Source: Nitrospiraceae bacterium UBA2166 (lineage in GTDB: Bacteria; Nitrospirota; Nitrospiria; Nitrospirales; UBA2166). Taken from it: a stretch of 38,152 nt of DNA. The stretch covers positions 1 through 38,152 of the forward strand of contig DCWI01000031.1 in the NCBI GenBank assembly GCA_002328825.1, read 5' to 3'. Position numbers and translations under genes: made by a program. Each line of letters opens with the position of its first letter. Within the stretch, counting starts at the first letter, position 1. This document shows, in pieces, positions 8,129 to 15,619 of the stretch. A model generated the notes under the pieces. That model saw only the letters and a program-made list of their open reading frames with translations, searched no databases and was not told where the DNA came from.

Positions 8129-9205
8129 TTACAAGATAAAATCGATAGTCGCCTGGCGCTTGGTTTTTTTATCCGATGGGTCAAAGTCAGCACGAAGTTC
8201 TTTCTTCTGGTTACGGACTGACAACCGAATAACTGCGCCTACGTCCGCATTATGAAGATGGAGGAAGGCTTCATAGTACCCATCTTTATTCGTGATGGCT
8301 GATGTAGCATGACTCCCATCTTTGGCGGGCCGAGCCGAAACCTTCATATTCGGCACAGGTTGTCCACTCTCGTCTCGAACATAGCCATACACTATGAACC
8401 CATGTTGTACTTCATCCTTGAGAAAAATAGGCTTGGGCGTTACATGAGCCGGATTCTTAAGCGTCATCAGGTATGCCGCGAGAGTGCTTAACTCTTCCTC
8501 GGTCATCAATTCGCGGTATTTTTCCGGCATCAACCCTTTCTTGTGTTCTTTTTCAAACCCTTCCGCGTAGAAATACGGATCGGCCTTTGTACTCAGAATC
8601 TTCTTAATGATCTGCTGTGGAGTGAGCAGATTTCCAATATTGCCCATCTCAGGCCCGCGTTTCTTGGTTCCGCCTTTGCCACCAATCTTATGACAATTGT
8701 AACACTCATAAAGTTGGTAGACTTCTTTGCCCCGTTCAATAGGAGAAAGAGTTGTCCCTAACGAAGCCGCAAGAACAGGGGCAGTCGAACCTTGCAATTT
8801 TGCAACACGTCCCATCAAGTCGTTAGCTTTCACTGACAAGTCTTGTGCTCTTTTGAGAAGTTCTTCAGTATTATGAGGACGCTCAAATTGTGCACGCCGA
8901 TGTTTAAGAATTTTATTGATTTTTTCCTGTTCAACCGCAGGATCAAATTGAGGGAGAATCGCGCCTCCTGCCAAAAAAACCCCAGAAGTAAACAGGTAAA
9001 ATGCTACAAGCCCTACGATTGCTTTCCCTGGACGCAACAAGGGAAGCTCTGGCGCTGCTAGCAAGAGAAAAACCCCTGTCCCAAGCGCAACATAGAACAA
9101 GAACATCCATTGGAATATTAGAGGAAAATGGAGCATTCCAGAGACAACCCACGACGCACCTGCACAAACAAGTCCAATCGCTACCGGCCACATTAGTCTA
9201 GGCAC
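8129..9205 (-). CDS. Membrane-anchored cytochrome c with C-terminal carboxypeptidase-regulatory-like domain
   Basis: The start is GTG 9205 with GAGAGG upstream; an ATG four codons later is also possible. The 358-residue protein begins with three hydrophobic helices (about residues 4-25, 29-50 and 63-85), then a charged linker with a probable coiled coil (E-E-L-L-K-R-A-Q-D-L). A mono-heme cytochrome c domain follows (about 155-255): C-Y-N-C-H is the heme site and the Met in G-L-M-P-E-K-Y is the likely axial ligand. Residues about 265-358 look like a transthyretin-like carboxypeptidase-regulatory domain (G-Y-V-R-D-E-S-G-Q-P-V-P-N, N-K-D-G-Y-Y-E). It should sit in the inner membrane with heme and beta-domain in the periplasm, passing electrons to or from an unknown partner. 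A gap of 157 bases separates it from paralogue A, so it may be its own unit. Confidence 0.85.
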   Translation of the reverse strand: MPRLMWPVAIGLVCAGASWVVSGMLHFPLIFQWMFLFYVALGTGVFLLLAAPELPLLRPGKAIVGLVAFYLFTSGVFLAGGAILPQFDPAVEQEKINKILKHRRAQFERPHNTEELLKRAQDLSVKANDLMGRVAKLQGSTAPVLAASLGTTLSPIERGKEVYQLYECYNCHKIGGKGGTKKRGPEMGNIGNLLTPQQIIKKILSTKADPYFYAEGFEKEHKKGLMPEKYRELMTEEELSTLAAYLMTLKNPAHVTPKPIFLKDEVQHGFIVYGYVRDESGQPVPNMKVSARPAKDGSHATSAITNKDGYYEAFLHLHNADVGAVIRLSVRNQKKELRADFDPSDKKTKRQATIDFIL

Positions 9206-9372
9206 AATACCCTCTCACACTAAAACTCTGTTCATAACATTCCATCTCGCGTGTCTGTAAAATAATACAGCATTATACGGTGTTGAGCACTTCGATTCCA
9301 TAGCAAACAAAGTCGAAACAAACAAATACGCCGAAACACCGATCAAGGTCCTCATTGATGGGAAAATTAGGT

Positions 9373-10374
9373 TTACCAGCGAGGGTCAATGCTTCGAAGA
9401 AGATCCATCGTAGAATCAGCAGCTGCGGCAAGACCACGCACAGTGACTGACGGTACCCTTATCGCTGAGAGAGGTTTCACTAATCCAGAATCAACACTTG
9501 GCAACAATGGGATTTCATAGGCATTTTCAACCAACAACTGTTGCCCATCGTGTGAAAGAACAAAATCAACAAACCTCTTCGCAAGCTCAGGATGTGGAGC
9601 ACCCTGAATAACAGCAATGGCATTAAGATTAACCAGCGTGCCTATCATAGTCTGATCGGGATACACTTCGCCAACCGGAAACCCCGCTCCTACAGCTAAG
9701 TGGGAATTGGGAGAATTCGTCAGTCCAATTGCAAACTCTCCTCGCCCTACCCCTCGCCACACCTCAGAATTATCAGATAGAATTGTAAGGTCGTTCGATC
9801 CTAATTGCCGGATATATTTTTGGATAGAATCTTTACCTTTTTCATGAATAAGCCAAGAGACCCAACTCAAAGTGGTTCGCTCTCTTGTCCCTGCCACGGC
9901 AACTTTTCCCTTCCATTTAGGATCAATCAACTCAAACACCGATTGTGGAACCTCATCACTCGCAACAAGCTCGGTATTATAAATGATAATTCTCGCCCGC
10001 CCTGAAATCCCAGTCCACTGACCAGACTCACTTTTAAACTCCACAGGTAATTTTTCCGCCGCCAAAGATCGATAGGAAGACAACACCCCTTTATCCGCCA
10101 AAATTTCCATCACCCCGCCCACAGTAGAAATGAACACATCCGCACGTGGCCTCTGCCTTTCAAGGAGAAGAGTGTTCGCTAACCCTGAGGTTTTTCCAGT
10201 TTTAAGCGCAACCGTAATTCCAGTCTTTGCTGTAAAAGCATCCGTCACCGGCTTGATTGCCTTTTCCTTTCGCCCAGAGTACACAATCATGTCGGCCGCA
10301 AACACCGAGCTCGCCACAACAAAAAACATCCACCCAAGTACAATAAACACGGTCACCCTAGCAATACTCTTCAC
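9373..10374 (-). CDS. Iron(III)-type ABC transporter periplasmic binding protein (FbpA/FutA/AfuA-like)
   Basis: A 333-residue protein starting at GTG 10374, with GGAGAGG just upstream. The signal peptide runs to about S-S-V-F-A-A-D. The mature start I-V-Y-S-G-R-K-E and later A-D-V-F-I-S-T, G-I-S-G-R-A-R-I-I-I-Y-N-T, W-K-G-K-V-A-V and V-D-F-V-L-S-H-D-G-Q are hallmarks of the class-II solute-binding proteins that carry ferric iron, as is the length. Such proteins deliver Fe(III) to an inner-membrane FbpB/FbpC importer. No permease or ATPase gene lies beside it here, so it must work with an importer elsewhere. A Fur-box-like sequence sits about 75-90 bases upstream, which supports an iron role. 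It is divergent from coaBC. Confidence 0.85.
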   Translation of the reverse strand: MKSIARVTVFIVLGWMFFVVASSVFAADMIVYSGRKEKAIKPVTDAFTAKTGITVALKTGKTSGLANTLLLERQRPRADVFISTVGGVMEILADKGVLSSYRSLAAEKLPVEFKSESGQWTGISGRARIIIYNTELVASDEVPQSVFELIDPKWKGKVAVAGTRERTTLSWVSWLIHEKGKDSIQKYIRQLGSNDLTILSDNSEVWRGVGRGEFAIGLTNSPNSHLAVGAGFPVGEVYPDQTMIGTLVNLNAIAVIQGAPHPELAKRFVDFVLSHDGQQLLVENAYEIPLLPSVDSGLVKPLSAIRVPSVTVRGLAAAADSTMDLLRSIDPRW

Positions 10375-10446
10375 AACACCTCTCCAAAAGTTATAAACCT
10401 AATTTAAACAAGCTTTCGGCAGAATCTCAACGTTCCCACAGAAAAC

Positions 10447-10465
10447 GCTTTTGATTATTATTATC
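10447..10465 (-). promoter_or_regulatory. Candidate Fur box upstream of the iron-binding-protein gene
   Basis: Read on the minus strand the 19 bases GATAATAATAATCAAAAGC match the classical Fur consensus GATAATGATAATCATTATC at 15 of 19 positions, counted by eye. The site lies 73-91 bases upstream of the GTG of a ferric-binding-protein gene, as expected for iron-repressed transcription. The Fur recognition sequence of this organism is not known, and AT-rich runs can match by chance. Confidence 0.5.
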
Positions 10466-10569
10466 AATACCAAACCATACCAACTCCCGTCAACCTACAT
10501 CCCTGCTTTCTTTTCGCACTTCCAAGTAAATCTCCTCAAGGCCTCAAGGAATTTAAAGAGAGGCAGACT

Positions 10570-10599
10570 TTGACCCCAATGGAACATGGCTGATATAGT
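10570..10599 (+). promoter_or_regulatory. Sigma-70-type promoter of coaBC
   Basis: TTGACC (-35) at 10570-10575, an 18-base spacer, and TATAGT (-10) at 10594-10599 match the housekeeping consensus at 5/6 and 5/6 positions. Transcription would begin near 10606. This decides the coaBC start: the ATG at 10586 lies inside the promoter and could not be on this mRNA. Confidence 0.5.
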
Positions 10600-10660
10600 A
10601 TCGGATCGCCAACACAATGCATATTTTGCGTCATTTTTCACACCACGGCCAACCCCTCGA

Positions 10661-11869
10661 GTGACCCAGAAACAACTATTTGGAAAGCACATCGTACTCG
10701 GAGTGGGTGGGAGCATTGCCGCCTATAAGGCAATCCCTCTACTTCGACGACTCACTGACTTGGGCGCTGACGTAGAGGTAGTGATGACGGCATCCGCCCG
10801 TCACTTTATCACTCCCCTCACTTTTCAAACCTTATCCGGCCATCCTGTCCATACCGATTTGTTTGCCAGCAACTCCAACATGGCTCACCTCAGACTGGCC
10901 GAAACAGCAGATCTCATTTTGGTTAGCCCAGCAACAGCAAATTTGATAGGGCGATTCGCACACGGCCTAGCCGATGACTTGCTATCTACGCTTATCCTCG
11001 CATCACATGCACCACTACTGATTGTCCCAGCCATGGATGGGGACATGTGGCAACATCCACGAGTCCAGCAAAATGTGCAAACCTTACGCGAAACAAGTGT
11101 GGAGGTCCTTGACCCAGAATTTGGCACTCTTGCTTCTGGGCATGTTGGGTGGGGACGTTTCCCATCTGAAGAGACAATCATGTCATCGATCATCTCCCTA
11201 CTCACAATGCCAAGTGACTATCACAGCGAGGTAGTTTTGATCACTGCCGGACCAACACATGAAGCAATAGACCCTGTGCGATATATTGCAAATCGATCGT
11301 CAGGAAAAATGGGACACGCACTAGCACAAGCTGCTCAGAAACGAGGAGCTAAAGTTACCTTCATCACAGGACCAACATCTCTCACACCACCACCAAGCGT
11401 GCACACCATATCGATTTCAACGGCTAAGGAAATGCAGAATGAGGTGCACAAACATTTTGAGCGTGCAACAGTTGTCATCATGGCTGCAGCCGTTGCAGAC
11501 TATCAACTCACACACACTGCAGCAACCAAGCTGAAAAAACATGAGCAGAAACACTTATCACTCACATTATCTTTAACCCCAGATATTCTCGGCACCTTGG
11601 CATCAAAAAAAACTGGTCAGTTTATAGTTGGATTTGCGGCAGAAACAGAAAGCCTCATTGAAGAAGCCACGCGAAAACTTCAGGAGAAAGGACTCGACAT
11701 GATCATCGCAAACGATGTTACCCAACCTGATACTGGTTTTGGATCTGATACCAACGCAGCCATTGTCTTAGACATGCATGGCATTGCCGAAAATATTCCC
11801 CTGATGCCCAAACATGAAATGGCCACAAAAATTCTCGATCTGATCCGGCATCGCCTAGGAAACCGCTAG
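10661..11869 (+). CDS. coaBC: Bifunctional phosphopantothenoylcysteine decarboxylase / phosphopantothenate-cysteine ligase
   Basis: Coenzyme A biosynthesis: the CoaB part joins cysteine to 4'-phosphopantothenate and the FMN-dependent CoaC part decarboxylates the product. The CoaC half shows G-K-H-I-V-L-G-V-G-G-S-I-A-A-Y-K, N-M-A-H-L-R-L-A with the catalytic His, S-P-A-T-A-N, and P-A-M-D-G-D-M-W. In the last motif (usually P-x-M-N-x-x-M-W) the Asn is Asp. The substrate-lid segment reads A-S-G-H-V-G-W-G-R, with Ser where E. coli has Cys. The CoaB half has T-A-G-P-T-H-E-x-I-D-P-V-R-Y-I-A-N-R-S-S-G-K-M-G, the A-A-A-V-A-D-Y segment, and V-G-F-A-A-E-T. I chose GTG 10661 (402 residues, close to the usual 400) because an in-frame ATG at 10586 lies within a good promoter and adds 25 residues without homology. 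Neither start has a clear ribosome site. Confidence 0.9.
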   Translation: MTQKQLFGKHIVLGVGGSIAAYKAIPLLRRLTDLGADVEVVMTASARHFITPLTFQTLSGHPVHTDLFASNSNMAHLRLAETADLILVSPATANLIGRFAHGLADDLLSTLILASHAPLLIVPAMDGDMWQHPRVQQNVQTLRETSVEVLDPEFGTLASGHVGWGRFPSEETIMSSIISLLTMPSDYHSEVVLITAGPTHEAIDPVRYIANRSSGKMGHALAQAAQKRGAKVTFITGPTSLTPPPSVHTISISTAKEMQNEVHKHFERATVVIMAAAVADYQLTHTAATKLKKHEQKHLSLTLSLTPDILGTLASKKTGQFIVGFAAETESLIEEATRKLQEKGLDMIIANDVTQPDTGFGSDTNAAIVLDMHGIAENIPLMPKHEMATKILDLIRHRLGNR

Positions 11870-12172
11870 TAAACAATTCACGAGCAACATGGATCGAATA
11901 CAGCATCCTACACCTCAAATGATTCAGTTCAATGGTATGACAAAAGGCTTCTCTCACAATGAGAACCTCATTCTAATTCCACAAAACATTACCATCCAAC
12001 TTCTTAAAAATATATTCTTGCCTATCACGCGTCTGAGCAAAAAGAGTTCCCTATCCCTAATGAATCGGCTTGTTACCCTTCCTACAACTCTTCTCACAAC
12101 AATCCGAACAGACATCAGTGATGATCACACGAAACCTCCACAGCGACTAACCAAACTTAAGAGGCACCTTGC
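11870..12172 (+). other. 303-base spacer between coaBC and pyrD with one doubtful small frame
   Basis: A 95-codon open frame fills most of the spacer (ATG 11889 to TGA 12174-12176), and its stop overlaps the pyrD start as ATGA. The predicted product is basic and rich in T, L and K, has no recognisable domain and no ribosome site before its ATG. Its composition (many Pro, Thr and Ile from AT-rich sequence) looks like untranslated DNA. I do not call it a gene, but the overlap is worth a check. No terminator hairpin was seen, so pyrD may be read through from coaBC. Confidence 0.35.
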
Positions 12173-13099
12173 ATGAACCTCACTGCTGAAATTGCCGGGG
12201 TCACATTCCCAACCTGCATCATGAACGCTTCTGGTGCTCGCTGTGTGACCGCTGAAGAACTCGAGGTAATTGGAAAGTCTCGCGCAGGAGCCATTGTGAC
12301 CAAATCAATGACTCTCAATGCACGAGATGGCAACCCAACCCCACGATATGTCACATTTCCACGCGGTTCAATCAACTCAATGGGACTACCAAATCTCGGA
12401 TATCAGACGTATGTCGACCTCATCCCTCATCTTAAAGAATTTAAAAAACCGATTATTGCAAGTATTGCAGGGTTCAGTCCCGATGAATTCATCGACATTG
12501 CAACGGCTATTGATGCTGCAAAACCTGACCTACTGGAAATCAACCTCTCCTGCCCAAACATCGAAGGACATCCGCAAATCGCATACGATTTCAAAGCGGT
12601 AGAGCAGCTCATCACCAAGATTCGGAATGTGGTGAGTCGCCCGATGGGCACAAAATTACCTCCATATTTTGATCCCGTTCACCACGACCACATAGCAAAA
12701 ATTCTAGAACGGTGTGGCATTGACTTCATCTCAGTAATCAACTCAATAGGCAATGGGTTGGTCATCAATCCAGAAACAGACGCCGTTATCATTAAACCTA
12801 AAGGGGGATTCGGAGGCTTAGGCGGAGCCATTATCAAGCCAGTCGCGCTAGCAAACGTTCGAGCTTTCGCCTTAAGACTTCAAGGCCGTATCCCAGTCAT
12901 CGGCGTGGGAGGGATTGAGACCGGCCAGGATATCTATGAACACCTATTGGCAGGCGCGTCAGCAGTACAAATCGGCACCGCATTCGTCGAAGAAGGCCCA
13001 CAAATATTTGGCAGACTAGAGCAAGAACTCACAACCATTGTTGCAAGGAAAGGCCTTCGCTCAACCGCAGAGGCTGTGGGACGACTCACAGAATTGTAA
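12173..13099 (+). CDS. pyrD: Dihydroorotate dehydrogenase, class 1A type
   Basis: Oxidises dihydroorotate to orotate in pyrimidine synthesis. The 308-residue soluble protein has no membrane helix. Class 1A signatures are visible: N-S-M-G-L-P-N near residue 66, N-L-S-C-P-N-I-E-G-H-P-Q-I-A-Y-D-F near 127 with the catalytic Cys (class 2 enzymes have Ser), and I-N-S-I-G-N-G-L-V-I, I-K-P-K-G-G-F-G-G-L-G-G-A near 190-220. FMN phosphate-binding glycines appear in I-G-V-G-G-I and Q-I-G-T-A. Class 1A enzymes (Lactococcus, yeast, trypanosomes) use fumarate and occur as homodimers in the cytoplasm. AAGAGG lies about 8 bases upstream of the ATG. Confidence 0.92.
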   Translation: MNLTAEIAGVTFPTCIMNASGARCVTAEELEVIGKSRAGAIVTKSMTLNARDGNPTPRYVTFPRGSINSMGLPNLGYQTYVDLIPHLKEFKKPIIASIAGFSPDEFIDIATAIDAAKPDLLEINLSCPNIEGHPQIAYDFKAVEQLITKIRNVVSRPMGTKLPPYFDPVHHDHIAKILERCGIDFISVINSIGNGLVINPETDAVIIKPKGGFGGLGGAIIKPVALANVRAFALRLQGRIPVIGVGGIETGQDIYEHLLAGASAVQIGTAFVEEGPQIFGRLEQELTTIVARKGLRSTAEAVGRLTEL

Positions 13100-13154
13100 A
13101 GTCTCCCGCCGTAGACATGGTCCTCATAAATTTATAACTTGAGGAGAACCCCTA

Positions 13155-14342
13155 ATGGTATTGCTCCCACCTTCTCAGCACGTTGTTATTATTCTAGCCA
13201 TCCTTCTCATCACCGGCTGCGCTGGAATCAAGCCGCCTCCCACAATCATTTTTCAAAACGACCCATACCTTGTACGCCTAGATATTGATCGTAGTGTTAA
13301 GGGACCAAATGACCCGCGCCGCTATACCCATCCAATAGACATCGAGGCAGGTCAAATTCACACCATTCTCGACTCAGCACGCGTTTCAGAACATCGAACA
13401 TTTTTTCAGCACGCGTTCATGGCTCCCTCCCCACAAGTAAAAATATTTTCCGACCACAACATCAGGATCTTGGCATCCCACATCCATGAGGCCTTCCTGC
13501 AAGCCACACCACAGGAACGCGTCATTTTTGCATTGATCAATCAAGTAGGCACCCGTTATGAGATCACGGCGGGAGAAATATTCGTCAAGAAAAATATGCT
13601 CCATCTCACTCTTAATTGTTTTCAAACACTTGACGCTGATAACGGGCCAAATTCCCTCTGTGGAAGCACATATGTATCACCTCACCCATCAGCAATACGC
13701 CATCGGACGTATGATCTGAGTTTTACCAAACAAAAATATTTCGCCGGCTTTGGCAAGCAATCCTTCGGACAAGCAAAAAAAGAAATTATCATAGACTACT
13801 CCTCTATCCCAGCATCGGACACACTCCTATCAAAAAGTGTGCCCAGAGAAGAGCCATCCAGTAGTGACCAACTAGCCCCCATGGATACAAACTTGCAAAA
13901 AACACAACCAATACACTTACCCGCAGTGAGCACACCTCCCTCTCTGCTAGAACAAATGCCCTCACAAGAAATACAACTGAGCTATTTGGAACAAGAAGAT
14001 TTTCCAGGTAATGCCTCAGATCACGCCACCAACGTTGAAAACAACCCCTTACAAACAACATTAGAGCAAAAAATCGAATTGCTGACACAAGCAATTCACT
14101 CCCAAGGCAAGGCGGTCAAACAACACGCTCCACCACAGAAACCCCGTATTTTATTTTTACAAACCCCATTGATGCGAGGAAAAGACGTTGCCTTGCTACA
14201 ACGTGCCCTTGGGCTTCCACTCAATCGCATTGACGGAATTTTTGGCAAAGAAACCGATCGTGCCGTCAGAAAATTCCAACATCAGGCAGGCATAGCAGTC
14301 GATGGAAAAGTTGGGCCAAACACCCTTAACGTGCTCCAATAA
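13155..14342 (+). CDS. Lipoprotein with C-terminal peptidoglycan-binding domain
   Basis: A 395-residue protein starting at ATG 13155 with GAGGAG upstream. The N-terminus has a lipoprotein signal (hydrophobic stretch ending I-T-G-C, lipobox Cys about residue 22). Residues about 25-205 form an unrecognised globular domain. A long Pro/Gln/Ser-rich linker follows (about 215-325). Residues about 330-395 are a PG_binding_1 domain: L-M-R-G-K-D-V-A-L-L-Q-R-A-L-G, then D-G-I-F-G-K-E-T, A-V-R-K-F-Q, V-D-G-K-V-G-P-N-T. It should be membrane-tethered and hold the cell wall; a role in envelope stability or secretion is an inference. It follows pyrD by 55 bases. Confidence 0.8.
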   Translation: MVLLPPSQHVVIILAILLITGCAGIKPPPTIIFQNDPYLVRLDIDRSVKGPNDPRRYTHPIDIEAGQIHTILDSARVSEHRTFFQHAFMAPSPQVKIFSDHNIRILASHIHEAFLQATPQERVIFALINQVGTRYEITAGEIFVKKNMLHLTLNCFQTLDADNGPNSLCGSTYVSPHPSAIRHRTYDLSFTKQKYFAGFGKQSFGQAKKEIIIDYSSIPASDTLLSKSVPREEPSSSDQLAPMDTNLQKTQPIHLPAVSTPPSLLEQMPSQEIQLSYLEQEDFPGNASDHATNVENNPLQTTLEQKIELLTQAIHSQGKAVKQHAPPQKPRILFLQTPLMRGKDVALLQRALGLPLNRIDGIFGKETDRAVRKFQHQAGIAVDGKVGPNTLNVLQ

Positions 14343-14472
14343 ACTCATAGCATTCTCTGTCATTTACTAACAACACCAATCCCCTCCCTCAAACGATCAC
14401 AACAGTTACAGCATTGCTCGGGATTTGGTAACATTCGTCGTTCCGAGATACAACTCAAGTAAACACCATGCC

Positions 14473-15609
14473 ATGAGAATTATGCATACCGAAAGCTCGG
14501 GAGGACTAGGCGGGCAAGAGCTCAGAACTCTCGCTGATGCAAAAGGCATGGCCCAACGAGGACATGAGGTTCTCCTCGTAACTCAGATCGGAAGCCGCAT
14601 GGAAAGCCTCGCTCGAAACGCCGGCCTTGCCGTGGAAGCAATCACCATGAATCGTTGGACCCTTCCTTTCGGAGCACGTACGCTCTACAAATTGATTGAC
14701 CTGTTTTCTCCTGATATTGTCCACACGCACGGGTCAACTGACACATGGATCGCAGGCATTGCAGCCCGGCTGTCTCCACGACGCCCAATCTTAATTCGGA
14801 CACGACACAAGGCTACACCTATCTCGACCGGCTATCTAAGTCGGTTTCTTTACGAGAAGCTTACTGATCGCATTATTACGACGGGTGAAACGATCCGAAA
14901 CACGATGCATGCTCAAAACGGATTTGACCAAACACGCATATTCTCCATTCCAACTGGAGTGGACCTTCAGAGCCTACGAAATAGCAGCCACCTTTCGTTT
15001 TTTCGCAAAGAACTAGCACTTCCATCAGACGCAATTTTGGTTGGCATGGTAGGGTTTCTTCGCTTCGAAAAAGGCGTACTCTTCTTCCTTGACGCCGCAA
15101 AACACCTGCTTCAATCAAGAAAAAACTACTGGTTTTGCATTGCTGGAGATGGGCCAATTAAGAACAAAGTGCAAGAACGCATCCATGAGCTTGGATTAGA
15201 AAATCGTGTGCACTTGTTGGGATATCGTGAGGACGTTCCACAGATCTTGGCTGCGCTTAACGTTCTCGTGCTCCCCACCACCGGAAGTGAAGGCATCTCT
15301 CAGGTTGTTCTCCAAGCCCTTGGACTGGAAAAACCAGTGGTGGCAACCGATACAGGAGGAACCAACGAAGTGGTAATCCACGGTTACACTGGATTACTCG
15401 TCCCTCCGGCAGACGCACTTGCCTTGGCGCAAAGTATCGAACAAGGCATCAAAGACACACATACAAGCAAGCAAATGGGAATCAACGGCAGACACCTGAT
15501 AGAAAAAAGCTACAGTCTTGATCATATGCTTGAAGCGACGGAACAATTGTATCGCACCTCATGTTCTGAGTTGAGACCTTCTCCCAACATAGCCACATCA
15601 CTTTCATAA
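14473..15609 (+). CDS. GT4-family glycosyltransferase
   Basis: A 378-residue protein, starting at ATG 14473 where the typical N-terminal strand begins (M-R-I-M-H-T-E-S-S-G-G-L-G-G-Q-E); a TTG 16 codons further up adds residues that do not fit the fold. The N-terminal Rossmann half has the acceptor-side D-I-V-H-T-H-G-S. The C-terminal half has L-V-G-M-V-G-F-L-R-F-E-K-G, C-I-A-G-D-G-P, H-L-L-G-Y-R-E-D-V-P and the donor-site segment G-S-E-G-I-S-Q-V-V-L-Q-A-L-G-L-E-K-P-V, with Gln at the second Glu of the E-x7-E motif. It uses a nucleotide sugar to extend a cell-surface glycan or lipid-linked sugar; the substrate cannot be told. It ends 10 bases before zwf and is likely transcribed with it. Confidence 0.85.
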   Translation: MRIMHTESSGGLGGQELRTLADAKGMAQRGHEVLLVTQIGSRMESLARNAGLAVEAITMNRWTLPFGARTLYKLIDLFSPDIVHTHGSTDTWIAGIAARLSPRRPILIRTRHKATPISTGYLSRFLYEKLTDRIITTGETIRNTMHAQNGFDQTRIFSIPTGVDLQSLRNSSHLSFFRKELALPSDAILVGMVGFLRFEKGVLFFLDAAKHLLQSRKNYWFCIAGDGPIKNKVQERIHELGLENRVHLLGYREDVPQILAALNVLVLPTTGSEGISQVVLQALGLEKPVVATDTGGTNEVVIHGYTGLLVPPADALALAQSIEQGIKDTHTSKQMGINGRHLIEKSYSLDHMLEATEQLYRTSCSELRPSPNIATSLS

Positions 15610-15619
15610 AGACCGAACA

